DNA of 64,000 nucleotides from an uncultured Eubacteriales bacterium (lineage in GTDB: Bacteria > Bacillota > Clostridia > Christensenellales > Aristaeellaceae), in contig CACYGY010000009.1 of assembly GCA_902774025.1 (NCBI GenBank), positions 1-64,000 on the forward strand, read 5' to 3'. The notes below the pieces were generated by a model. It was not told the DNA's origin. It saw only the letters and a program-made list of their open reading frames with translations, and made no database searches. The translations under genes and the position numbers were made by a program. This document shows, piece by piece, positions 56,913-64,000 of this stretch (the stretch's first letter is position 1; the number at the start of each line of letters is the position of its first letter).

Positions 56913-58373
56913 TCACTCAAAGGTAATCCGGAGCGCGTTGGCCGCGAAGAGCGGTAGCTGATCCGGCAGCTGAACCGTGAGCACGCCGAAGGCCTGCTGG
57001 AAGGGGACGGGTCCGCAACCCAGCAGTTCCACACTCCTGACCTGCTGGTCCTTAAAGGAATAGAGGACCGCGGGCACACCGGCGCGGGCACCCATCATAA
57101 AGGCATAAACTTTGCCGTCCCTGGTGGTGAAGCGATAATCGTGTTCGCCCCAGCTTGTCTTGAATTCAGAGAAGCCTTCAAGCCGGACTCTGGTTTCGCC
57201 CTCGCTGAACACGCGCCAGGGACGTGTGTCATAGACAGCCTCACCGGCGACGGCAAACCACTTTTCCAGCTGATCCAGGATCCACAGGGCTTCCTCGTCC
57301 AGTGTCCCATCCGGCTTCTGCAGCACATTCAGGAGCATGACACCGTTCTTGCTGATGATGTCCACCAGCATTTCCACGATCTGCTCGGGAGATTTGTAGG
57401 GGCTGTGCACATCATAGAACCAGTTTCCGATGCAGGTGTCCGTGTGCCAGGGTTCTTCAAACACACCGGGAAGCTGGCTCTTTTCCACGTCCAGAGTGCC
57501 CACCTTCCAGATTTCCGGACGATTGTCCTTCTGCAGGTATACCGAATGGTTTTCTCCGTGATCGGCGATGGATGTATTGTACAGATGCGCTACAGCCTTG
57601 AGTCCCTGTACATATTCTTGGGGCACCATTGGCTTGACCACATCTTCCCAGCACTCACCGAAGGGCAGGGCGCCGTCGGAATAGAGAAGGTCAGGATGGA
57701 AACGGTCGATCATTTCCGTCACGGCCCTGAGCCAGTAAGCCTGGAAGCGGGGGTTGGCGGTATGCCAGGGCCTGGCGAGCTGGGGATGATCCGTGCCATG
57801 TTCGTAATTGTCATGATAGAAGTCACGCCAGGCGGGATCATTTCCGTCATAGGGAACGCCGGCATAAGGGCCGGTCTGATCACAGCCCTTGTTCACCCGC
57901 CACCAGGAGAAGGAGGCGGCCAGGTGCTCCGTCACGCCGAAGGGAAGACCGTGGAGACGGGCTTCCGCCTGCCATTCGCTGACAATATCCCTGTGAGGTC
58001 CGACCTTCATGCTGTTCATGGGATTGACCTGAGAGTCATAATTGAAAAAATGATCATGATGGACGGCCTGGGTGACAAAATACCGGGCACCGGAGCGCAC
58101 GAAGCGCTCCATCAGGGCATGGGGATCAAATTTTTCAGCGTGCCAGAGGGCACAGATATCCTTGTAGCCGAACCTGGAAGGATGGCCATAGTGACGGACA
58201 TGATACTCGTATTGCTGTGTGCCCTGAATATACATGTTCCGGGCATACCAGTCTCCGAACATGGGTACACTCTGGGGGCCCCAGTGGCACCAGATGCCAA
58301 ACTTGGCATTCCGGAACCATTCCGGGGCGGAATACTGATACAGTGATTCAAAGGTCGGTTCAAAGGTTTTCAA
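56913..58373 (-). CDS. GH29 alpha-L-fucosidase
   Basis: The 486-residue product starts at a TTG (KTFEPTFESLYQYSAPEWFR) behind GAGGAGGGGTCTGA; no ATG lies near. The catalytic barrel shows FRNAKFGIWCHWGPQSVPMF, the substrate region RYFVTQAVHHDHFFNYDSQV and the nucleophile-bearing strand DLLYSDGALPFGE near 228-240. It hydrolyses alpha-fucose from glycans. No signal peptide is present, so it is likely intracellular. The C-terminal beta domain (about 370-486) is complete. Confidence 0.88.
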   Translation of the reverse strand: MKTFEPTFESLYQYSAPEWFRNAKFGIWCHWGPQSVPMFGDWYARNMYIQGTQQYEYHVRHYGHPSRFGYKDICALWHAEKFDPHALMERFVRSGARYFVTQAVHHDHFFNYDSQVNPMNSMKVGPHRDIVSEWQAEARLHGLPFGVTEHLAASFSWWRVNKGCDQTGPYAGVPYDGNDPAWRDFYHDNYEHGTDHPQLARPWHTANPRFQAYWLRAVTEMIDRFHPDLLYSDGALPFGECWEDVVKPMVPQEYVQGLKAVAHLYNTSIADHGENHSVYLQKDNRPEIWKVGTLDVEKSQLPGVFEEPWHTDTCIGNWFYDVHSPYKSPEQIVEMLVDIISKNGVMLLNVLQKPDGTLDEEALWILDQLEKWFAVAGEAVYDTRPWRVFSEGETRVRLEGFSEFKTSWGEHDYRFTTRDGKVYAFMMGARAGVPAVLYSFKDQQVRSVELLGCGPVPFQQAFGVLTVQLPDQLPLFAANALRITFE

Positions 58374-58390
58374 TCAGACCCCTCCTCAGG

Positions 58391-58418
58391 TTGTATTTCT
58401 GTGGAGGAATGGTATCAT
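58391..58418 (+). promoter_or_regulatory. Promoter of the PHP phosphatase gene
   Basis: TTGTAT (58391-58396) and TATCAT (58413-58418) are 16 bases apart, with TGG before the -10 as a possible extended element. The ATG at 58463 is 44 bases downstream. Confidence 0.5.
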
Positions 58419-58462
58419 GGACAGGTCTTTCATGCAAGACGGACAAACAGGAGGTATCCGGG

Positions 58463-59281
58463 ATGATTCGGGCAAACTATCATACGCATACAGTCTTCTG
58501 TGATGGAAAGAACACAGCGGAAGAAATGGCGGAAGCGGCCGCCTCACTGGGAATGACACATCTTGGTTTTTCAGGTCATATGGATCGGGATATCCATATG
58601 GACTGGAATCAGTATACAGGGGAGATTCAGCGCCTGAGGAAACTCTATGAAGGCCGGATGGAAATCCTCATGGGCGTGGAACTGGACACACTGTATGACC
58701 CCGCCATGTGTCCGGGGGCAGAGTACCGGATCGGATCCACCCACTATATGGATCTGGACATAACGGATTCCACAGAGATAGACCTGTCCCCGGAGGTGAC
58801 ACGAAACCTTCTGATGAAATACTATGACGGGGATTTCCGGAAAATGGCCAGGGCATATTATGAGCTGGAAGCCACCACCGGAGAACGTACACAGTGTACC
58901 TTTGTGGGGCATTTTGATCTGATTGTCCGCTTCAATGACGTGGATCCGCTCTTTGACGAATCGGACAGTCTGTACAGAAGATATGCACTGGAAGCGATGG
59001 AACATCTGGTCTGGCAGGGACTTCCCTTTGAGGTTAACTGCGGAGCCTATAACAGGGGCAGGAAGAAAGAACTGTATCCTGCCATGCCGCTTCTGCAGGC
59101 GCTCCATGACATGGGCGGCCGGATCCTGATCAACTCAGACGCCCATGACCGGGATCATCTGCTGGGCGGGTTTGAGGAGGCAGAAAAAAGAGCCTTGTCC
59201 TGCGGATTCCGGGAAGCTCTGATTCTGGTGCGCAGGGAAGGGAAGGTTCAGTTCCGGGAAGTTCCCCTCTGCGGCACATGA
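58463..59281 (+). CDS. PHP-domain histidinol-phosphatase (HisJ/HisK-type)
   Basis: The 272-residue product starts MIRANYHTHTVFCDGKNTAE with the HTH metal motif at residues 7-9. It continues with LGFSGHMD, VELDTLYDP, FVGHFDLIVRF and a C-terminal INSDAHDRDHL, all characteristic metal ligands of the PHP family. It should dephosphorylate histidinol phosphate. A related phosphoesterase role is possible because no other his genes are near. The start follows CAGGAGGTATCCGGG. Confidence 0.82.
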   Translation: MIRANYHTHTVFCDGKNTAEEMAEAAASLGMTHLGFSGHMDRDIHMDWNQYTGEIQRLRKLYEGRMEILMGVELDTLYDPAMCPGAEYRIGSTHYMDLDITDSTEIDLSPEVTRNLLMKYYDGDFRKMARAYYELEATTGERTQCTFVGHFDLIVRFNDVDPLFDESDSLYRRYALEAMEHLVWQGLPFEVNCGAYNRGRKKELYPAMPLLQALHDMGGRILINSDAHDRDHLLGGFEEAEKRALSCGFREALILVRREGKVQFREVPLCGT

Positions 59282-59338
59282 AAGCAGCAGCGCAAAAAAA
59301 AGGACCGCGACCACGTCACAGTCCACAGCAAATGAGGC

Positions 59339-60358
59339 TCAGATCATTCTGTCCGCCCGGAGGAGGAAATGTGCCATTCTGGAGAGAAACGCGGGATCCC
59401 GTTTCATAGCCATGGCTTCCGCTTTGGAGACGATGTCCCGCAGGGCACAGTTTTCCAATGCCTGTTCCATGAGCCGGACGGTTTCGTCCCATTCTTCCGG
59501 TGCTTTTTCTCTTCCGCCGATGTGTGCGATCCGGCCAAGAACGTTGCTGCCCAGAGGCAGAAGGGTGTCATTGGCAAGTCCCACAAACTCCGGATAATGC
59601 TGCTCCATATAGCGTACTGTCTCCTGTCGGGCATAGATGCCGTCCATTTGTCTGCGGATATTGACATGGGTGGAGGTGGAGTTCTTTCTGACCTGATACC
59701 GGTATACGCATTTGTTGAACATGGCACCGCTGCCCGCATTTTCCAGAAGCTGCGGCATGATATAGATGTCCTCATAGATCATGCCCACAGGGAAACGGAC
59801 ATTCTCAAAAACACTGCGATGGAAGATCTTGGTCCACATATGATTGAGATTCGCGCCATAGGTCAGAAAATATTTCTGAAGGTCCCTGGCATTGTTGCAT
59901 ACCATGGGATGCACGGGAATCGGGCGGACGAGTCTGGGCGGGGTCATGTGGCATTCCTTATAGGAGCCCATGGCCATCTTGGTATCATGCTTCATCACGG
60001 CCAGGAACAGATGCTCGATGGCCTTGGGAGGCAGGACATCGTCACTGTCAGCCCAGCAGATCCAGGTCCCGCGGGCGGCCTGAACACCGGCGTTCCGGGC
60101 GGCTGATACACCGCGGCTCGTCAGTGCATGAATGGTTCTGCATCGGTCGTCCGCACGGGAATAGGAATCCACCAGCTCTGTGCTTTCATCACGGCTGCCG
60201 TCGTCCACCAGCAGAATTTCCAGATTGGTATAGGTCTGGGTGGCGATGGTGCGAAAGGTTTCATCCAGAAAATGCGCCGAATTGAAAACCGGCACGATGA
60301 CGGATATGCATGGCAGCTCAGAGGGTGAAAAATCCTGCAGGGTCAGTTTTGTTGACAT
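59339..60358 (-). CDS. GT-A family 2 glycosyltransferase
   Basis: The 339-residue product starts MSTKLTLQDFSPSELPCISV; a longer upstream frame lacks a ribosome binding site. The GT2 signature is ISVIVPVFNSAHFLDETFRT, then LEILLVDDGSRDES, SAARNAGVQAARGTWICWAD and the DSDD metal motif. It would transfer a sugar to a polysaccharide or lipid acceptor; neither donor nor acceptor is evident. It lies alone on the minus strand after rpsI. Confidence 0.85.
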   Translation of the reverse strand: MSTKLTLQDFSPSELPCISVIVPVFNSAHFLDETFRTIATQTYTNLEILLVDDGSRDESTELVDSYSRADDRCRTIHALTSRGVSAARNAGVQAARGTWICWADSDDVLPPKAIEHLFLAVMKHDTKMAMGSYKECHMTPPRLVRPIPVHPMVCNNARDLQKYFLTYGANLNHMWTKIFHRSVFENVRFPVGMIYEDIYIMPQLLENAGSGAMFNKCVYRYQVRKNSTSTHVNIRRQMDGIYARQETVRYMEQHYPEFVGLANDTLLPLGSNVLGRIAHIGGREKAPEEWDETVRLMEQALENCALRDIVSKAEAMAMKRDPAFLSRMAHFLLRADRMI

Positions 60359-60520
60359 GATATCGCACACCTCGGTAAAGGGATCGGTGAAGACATGAAA
60401 CAGTGGGTTCAGAATGTGTCCCGCACTCAACAGGCCAAACATACACTTTCGATGCAAAACCGGGAATTCCTGCTGAGGCAGGAAAAGTGAGGGAAGACAG
60501 TCCGGGTGAACGTGGAATGA

Positions 60521-60549
60521 GAAAACCCCTGTACAAAACAGTACAGGGG
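60521..60549 (-). terminator. Terminator of the rplM-rpsI operon
   Basis: On the minus strand CCCCTGTAC pairs perfectly with GTACAGGGG around TGTTTT and is followed by TTTTCTC. Confidence 0.9.
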
Positions 60550-60570
60550 CGGGAACCACTCGACGAATCC

Positions 60571-60960
60571 TCAGCGCTTGGAGAACTGAGGCGCGCGACG
60601 GGCAGCCTTCAGACCATACTTCTTGCGTTCCTTCATACGGGGATCGCGGGTCAGCAGACCGCTCTTCTTCAGTGTGCTGCGCAGGTCCGCGTCGGCCTTG
60701 CACAGGGCACGGGAAATACCATGACGGATGGCACCGGCCTGGCCGGAAATACCGCCGCCATGCACATTGACCAGCACGTCAAAATTGCCGGTGTTGGTAA
60801 TGTTCAGGGGCTGACGGATGATCATCTTCAGCGTATCCAGTCCGAAGTAATCATCGATGTCACGCTTATTCACAACAATTTTTCCATCGCCCGGAACCAG
60901 ACGCACACGGGCAATGGCTTCCTTGCGGCGACCTACAGCACTGTATTCAACCTTAGCCAT
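60571..60960 (-). CDS. rpsI: 30S ribosomal protein S9
   Basis: The 129-residue protein has [20 protein letters not shown] at the start. It ends in the universal basic tail [14 protein letters not shown], whose last residues reach the P-site tRNA. It lies six bases after rplM, the conserved order. Length is usual. Confidence 0.97.
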   Translation of the reverse strand: MAKVEYSAVGRRKEAIARVRLVPGDGKIVVNKRDIDDYFGLDTLKMIIRQPLNITNTGNFDVLVNVHGGGISGQAGAIRHGISRALCKADADLRSTLKKSGLLTRDPRMKERKKYGLKAARRAPQFSKR

Positions 60961-60966
60961 GGTCCA

Positions 60967-61422
60967 TTACTCCTTTCCGCCGCGGGCAGTTCTGTCAAGC
61001 TGGATCAGTTCGGGTTGCTGAGCCACTTCCACATACTCAGAACCGGCATAAACACGCAGCTTTTTGGCCATCTTGCGCCCCAGAGGTCCCTTGGGCAGCA
61101 TGCCTTCCACAGCACGGCGCAGGGCAAACTCAGGCTTGTCGGCAAGCAGCTTCCGGAAACTGGTCTGCTTGAGACCGCCGGCATAGCCGCTGTGATGATA
61201 GTAGAACTTCTGGTCCAGCTTCTTGCCGGTCAGAACGATCTTGTCGGCGTTGATGATCACCACAAAATCGCCGGTGTCCGTATTGGGGGTATAGATCGGC
61301 TTATTCTTGCCGCGCAGAATGCTCGCCACCTGGCTGGCAACACGGCCGAAGACCTGGCCTTCGGCGTCCACCAGGTACCATTTGCGCTGGATATCCGCAG
61401 GCTTCGGTACGAACGTCTTCAA
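60967..61422 (-). CDS. rplM: 50S ribosomal protein L13
   Basis: The 151-residue protein starts at a TTG ([20 protein letters not shown]) eight bases after a perfect AAGGAGG. Longer upstream frames are not conserved in character. [38 protein letters not shown] and the basic [20 protein letters not shown] are standard L13 segments. The TTG start may limit synthesis. Confidence 0.95.
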   Translation of the reverse strand: MKTFVPKPADIQRKWYLVDAEGQVFGRVASQVASILRGKNKPIYTPNTDTGDFVVIINADKIVLTGKKLDQKFYYHHSGYAGGLKQTSFRKLLADKPEFALRRAVEGMLPKGPLGRKMAKKLRVYAGSEYVEVAQQPELIQLDRTARGGKE

Positions 61423-61562
61423 AGGAAATTCCTCCTTAGAACTTGGTTGATCGGTTTGGTGAGCGCATGATGGTCGCATGCTCTCATGATGTATCAATAC
61501 TACCGGGGCTAGCGGAGATCAATACCGCCGACCATTTTAATTGTTTCTCACAGACATGTCAA
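61423..61562 (-). promoter_or_regulatory. rplM-rpsI promoter and leader
   Basis: On the minus strand a perfect TTGACA (61557-61562) and TAAAAT (61534-61539) are 17 bases apart. The leader of about 105 bases contains the hairpin GAGAGCATG/CATGCGCTC near 61461-61485, a candidate for autoregulation by L13 or its partner. Confidence 0.75.
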
Positions 61563-61633
61563 GGAAAAGTGCATGGATTTGAAAAATAGTTTCAGCCGTG
61601 TCTGCCGGGAAAACGAAGACTGAGCGATGGGAT

Positions 61634-61662
61634 TTGCCAGTTCCGGAGATGGGCCGTATAAT
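61634..61662 (+). promoter_or_regulatory. Promoter of the SUV3-like helicase gene
   Basis: TTGCCA (61634-61639) and a perfect TATAAT (61657-61662) are 17 bases apart, 34 bases before the ATG at 61697. Confidence 0.75.
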
Positions 61663-61696
61663 CACATGCGTAGCGTCAAGATGTTGGAGGGTTTGC

Positions 61697-64000
61697 ATGG
61701 AAGGGGAAAGATATCCGCTTCTGAAGTGTTATACCGAGGAAAGGATCAGGCAGGAGCGCTTTCTTCTGCGGGAGGAGATTCTGTGGCGGGAGTTCGGGAC
61801 CGGGCTGACAGCCTCAAGGGGCAAAAGGAAAAAGGTTCTGGCATCCGCGGACTATCAGGTGCGGTACAGAGAAAGCGCCGGGAACAGCCGGGTCCTGCGC
61901 ATTCTGGAAAAAGGCACGCTTCTGCAGTCAGCGACGCTGAGAGGAGATTATCTGGAGGCTGAACGCAGGGTACTGGAACACACGAATACCCTGGAAGATG
62001 CAGAGAAGCGAATGGAGGAGATGCTGAGGAAACAGTTTCAGGAGAAAGCGAGGTCGCTCCAGTCGTGTTCCGGGGAGGGGAAAAAGCCGGCGGGTACCCA
62101 CAAATCCCTGGACGCCATGGCGGCGGAACACATCAGCGCCTGGGCGGATGACCTGTCGGAAATCATCCATCGCAGACTGCGGGAAGAGCAGCTTGAAAGG
62201 GTGGACAGGGCACTGGCCAGAAATCCGCATGTGTCGGACGCACTGGATTTTCTCAGACGGATGCAGAAAAAGAAAAACATCCGAGCGTTTTGCCAGCGAT
62301 GCCTTCAGCTGTCTCAGTCGGATTTCCTGTCCGGAAAGATCCGGTCTCTGGTTCCCGGTGGAAAAATCTCCAAGGGCAGAATGAAGCAGATGAAGGCGGA
62401 GTGGAGCGAAGAACTCCTGGACCGCCTTGTGAAAGGCCTGACCCCGGAAACCATGCTGGAGGACCTGCAGCAGAACCGTTTCTATCGCGCCGCCATGAAT
62501 GAAGCCGCGCGCATCTGGCAGTACGAGTATGTGATCCGGGAGCATATCGGACAGGTGATCCCCAGACACTACAGAGACCTGTATCCGGAAGCACGGAAGA
62601 TGCACAGACATTTTATTCTGCATCTGGGTCCCACCAATTCGGGCAAAACGCATGACGCCATGGAATCTCTGCGCAGATGTACCGGGACGGGCGGGGAGGC
62701 TGTTTATCTGGCCCCCCTGAGACTGCTGGCCTACGAGCAGTTTGATGTGCTGAACAAGGACGGTTATCCCTGTACACTGATCACAGGCGAGGAGGAAATC
62801 CAGGTGCCCTTCTCCCGGATTCAGAGCTCCACCATGGAAATGGCGAGCCTCAGCAGGCACTATGACTGTGCGGTGCTGGATGAGTGTCAGATGGTTTCCG
62901 ATCTTGAACGGGGAGGCGCATGGACTGCCGCCATCCTGGGCCTGTGCGCAGAGGAAATCCATCTGTGTGCGGCCCCGGAGGCAGAAAACATCCTGAAAAA
63001 AATGGTTGAGGGATGCGGAGATGAGCTGGAGGTGGTCCGCCATGAACGGCTTACCCCGCTCAGGGTGGAAAACCAGCCTTTCCACTTCCCGGAGGACGTG
63101 CAGCAGGGAGACGCCCTTGTGGTATTCTCAAGACGGGACGTGTATGCCGTGGCCGCTGAGATCCAGCGGTATTTCAGGAACCGGATACGCCACAGTGTGG
63201 TTTACGGGGCTTTGCCCCATGATGTCCGGCATGAGGAAGCACGCCGGTTTGCTCAGGGTGAGACGCAGGTGGTGGTGGCCACCGACGCCATCGGTATGGG
63301 CATGAATCTGCCCATACGCCGCATCATTCTCATGCGCATTGAGAAGTATGACGGGGTCTCAACCCGCCCCCTTCTTCAGAGCGAAATCAGGCAGATCTGC
63401 GGGCGGGCCGGACGGTTCGGACTGTATGAAACGGGCCTGGTGAACGCCGAGGCCGGGAAAAAGTACATCCGTCAGTGCCTGGAAGATCCGTCTGAGCCTC
63501 TGGAGAAGGCTGTGATCTGTTTCCCTTCCTCCCTTCTTGATGTGGAGACCAGCCTGTCGGACCTTCTGCGCAGGTGGATTGAAATGGAACCGGAAGAGGG
63601 ATGGGACAAAAGCCGTGAGGTCCATGCCCTCTCTCTCGCGGAGGAACTGGAGCGGAGACCGATTGACAAGCAGCTGGAATACAAACTGGTTTCCATGGCC
63701 TTTGACGAGAAAGATCTGAACCTGCTGGAACTCTGGAGGCGTTTTTCCGGTACGGAACGCAGAGGAAAACGATATGATATCCTTCAGGAACTGCCCCCCG
63801 CGGTCACGGATCCGCAGGCATACCAGGCGGACGATCTGGGCACGCTGGAAGCATGCTACCGTGTCTGTGATCTCTGTTTCGCCTATGCCCGGGGATTTCT
63901 GGAAGGAGAAGAACGGGATTATGCCATGACGCTGATCATGGAGCGGAAAAACAACATCAGCCAGGCCATCATAGCCATTCTGGCAAGGGCCAGGCTGAAG
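61697..64000 (+). CDS. SUV3-like RNA/DNA helicase (cut by the window end)
   Basis: The frame is open from the ATG at 61697 (behind GTTGGAGGGTTTGC) to the end of the window, at least 768 residues. The N-terminal 310 residues are helical and charged. The helicase core then follows: motif I LHLGPTNSGKTHDAM near 313-327, VYLAPLRLLAYEQF, motif II VLDECQM near 394-400, TQVVVATDAIGMGMNLPI, and motif VI ICGRAGRFGLYETG near 570-583. This order and the GPTNSGKT and GRAGRFG forms match the mitochondrial degradosome helicase SUV3 and its bacterial relatives. RNA unwinding in decay is likely. The C-terminus is outside the window. Confidence 0.85.
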   Translation, partial: MEGERYPLLKCYTEERIRQERFLLREEILWREFGTGLTASRGKRKKVLASADYQVRYRESAGNSRVLRILEKGTLLQSATLRGDYLEAERRVLEHTNTLEDAEKRMEEMLRKQFQEKARSLQSCSGEGKKPAGTHKSLDAMAAEHISAWADDLSEIIHRRLREEQLERVDRALARNPHVSDALDFLRRMQKKKNIRAFCQRCLQLSQSDFLSGKIRSLVPGGKISKGRMKQMKAEWSEELLDRLVKGLTPETMLEDLQQNRFYRAAMNEAARIWQYEYVIREHIGQVIPRHYRDLYPEARKMHRHFILHLGPTNSGKTHDAMESLRRCTGTGGEAVYLAPLRLLAYEQFDVLNKDGYPCTLITGEEEIQVPFSRIQSSTMEMASLSRHYDCAVLDECQMVSDLERGGAWTAAILGLCAEEIHLCAAPEAENILKKMVEGCGDELEVVRHERLTPLRVENQPFHFPEDVQQGDALVVFSRRDVYAVAAEIQRYFRNRIRHSVVYGALPHDVRHEEARRFAQGETQVVVATDAIGMGMNLPIRRIILMRIEKYDGVSTRPLLQSEIRQICGRAGRFGLYETGLVNAEAGKKYIRQCLEDPSEPLEKAVICFPSSLLDVETSLSDLLRRWIEMEPEEGWDKSREVHALSLAEELERRPIDKQLEYKLVSMAFDEKDLNLLELWRRFSGTERRGKRYDILQELPPAVTDPQAYQADDLGTLEACYRVCDLCFAYARGFLEGEERDYAMTLIMERKNNISQAIIAILARARLK

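Noticed and set aside
1-64000. CRISPR arrays
   Set aside because: No regularly spaced direct repeats of 24-40 bases with unique spacers were seen.

Overview
The window looks like a chromosomal segment of a fairly GC-rich Firmicute, most likely a gut or rumen Clostridia relative. It carries a large prophage of the siphovirus type, roughly positions 1-39400, followed by host housekeeping genes (about 39400-64000). The assignment rests on several features: the head-completion genes are of the Firmicute phage type; the host has a diadenylate cyclase/YbbR pair and a PurR-type box in front of the purine genes; ribosome binding sites are strong AGGAGG-like. No rRNA, tRNA or species-diagnostic gene is present, so the genus is not determined.

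Prophage late region, plus strand. 4-5800: terminase small and large subunits, a small zinc-ribbon protein, portal, MuF-like minor head protein and two small proteins. 5921-10425: scaffold, major capsid protein, four head-completion proteins, tail tube protein with an Ig-like domain, and a tail assembly chaperone pair joined by a programmed -1 frameshift. 10433-26148: a 1952-residue tape measure protein, distal tail protein, tail tip protein with 22-residue repeats, and a string of baseplate and fibre genes built from shared modules. Hairpin terminators follow several structural genes and may set their relative output.

The most notable feature is at 25857-26630. The 3' end of the last fibre gene lies in an AT-rich segment bounded by an inverted repeat (22 bp, 21 identical). 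The opposite strand of that segment carries a second, silent fibre C-terminal domain in matching reading frame, followed by a 51-codon ORF. A complete tyrosine recombinase gene lies next to it at 26700-27716. Inversion would swap the fibre tip from a 373-residue to a 369-residue protein. This reads as a phase-variable host-range switch.

27820-30540 holds the lysis genes (NlpC/P60-SH3 endolysin, holin-like membrane proteins) and a small cargo gene. On the minus strand, 37552 down to 30583 is one tightly packed nine-gene operon. It starts at a consensus promoter (37615-37643) and encodes a zinc-finger protein, a SNF2-type helicase, an unknown protein, an IbrA-like PAPS-reductase-family protein, an IbrB-like ParB protein, a DNA methyltransferase, an unknown protein, a helix-turn-helix protein and a secreted protein. 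Two tandem secreted paralogues follow. The C-terminus of an ABC exporter gene is replaced at about 39403, which I read as a possible integration scar. No repressor or replication initiator is seen, so the rest of the prophage probably lies left of the window.

Host region: a metallopeptidase and a YitT-type membrane protein; a BMP-type nucleoside ABC transporter (binding protein, ATPase, two permeases); purE-purC-IMP cyclohydrolase-purB behind a PurR-type operator; cdaA-cdaR; two rRNA methyltransferases; a GH29 alpha-L-fucosidase; a PHP histidinol-phosphatase; a glycosyltransferase; rplM-rpsI; and a SUV3-like helicase cut by the window edge. Purine uptake and purine synthesis genes are adjacent, which fits a purine nucleoside substrate for the transporter.
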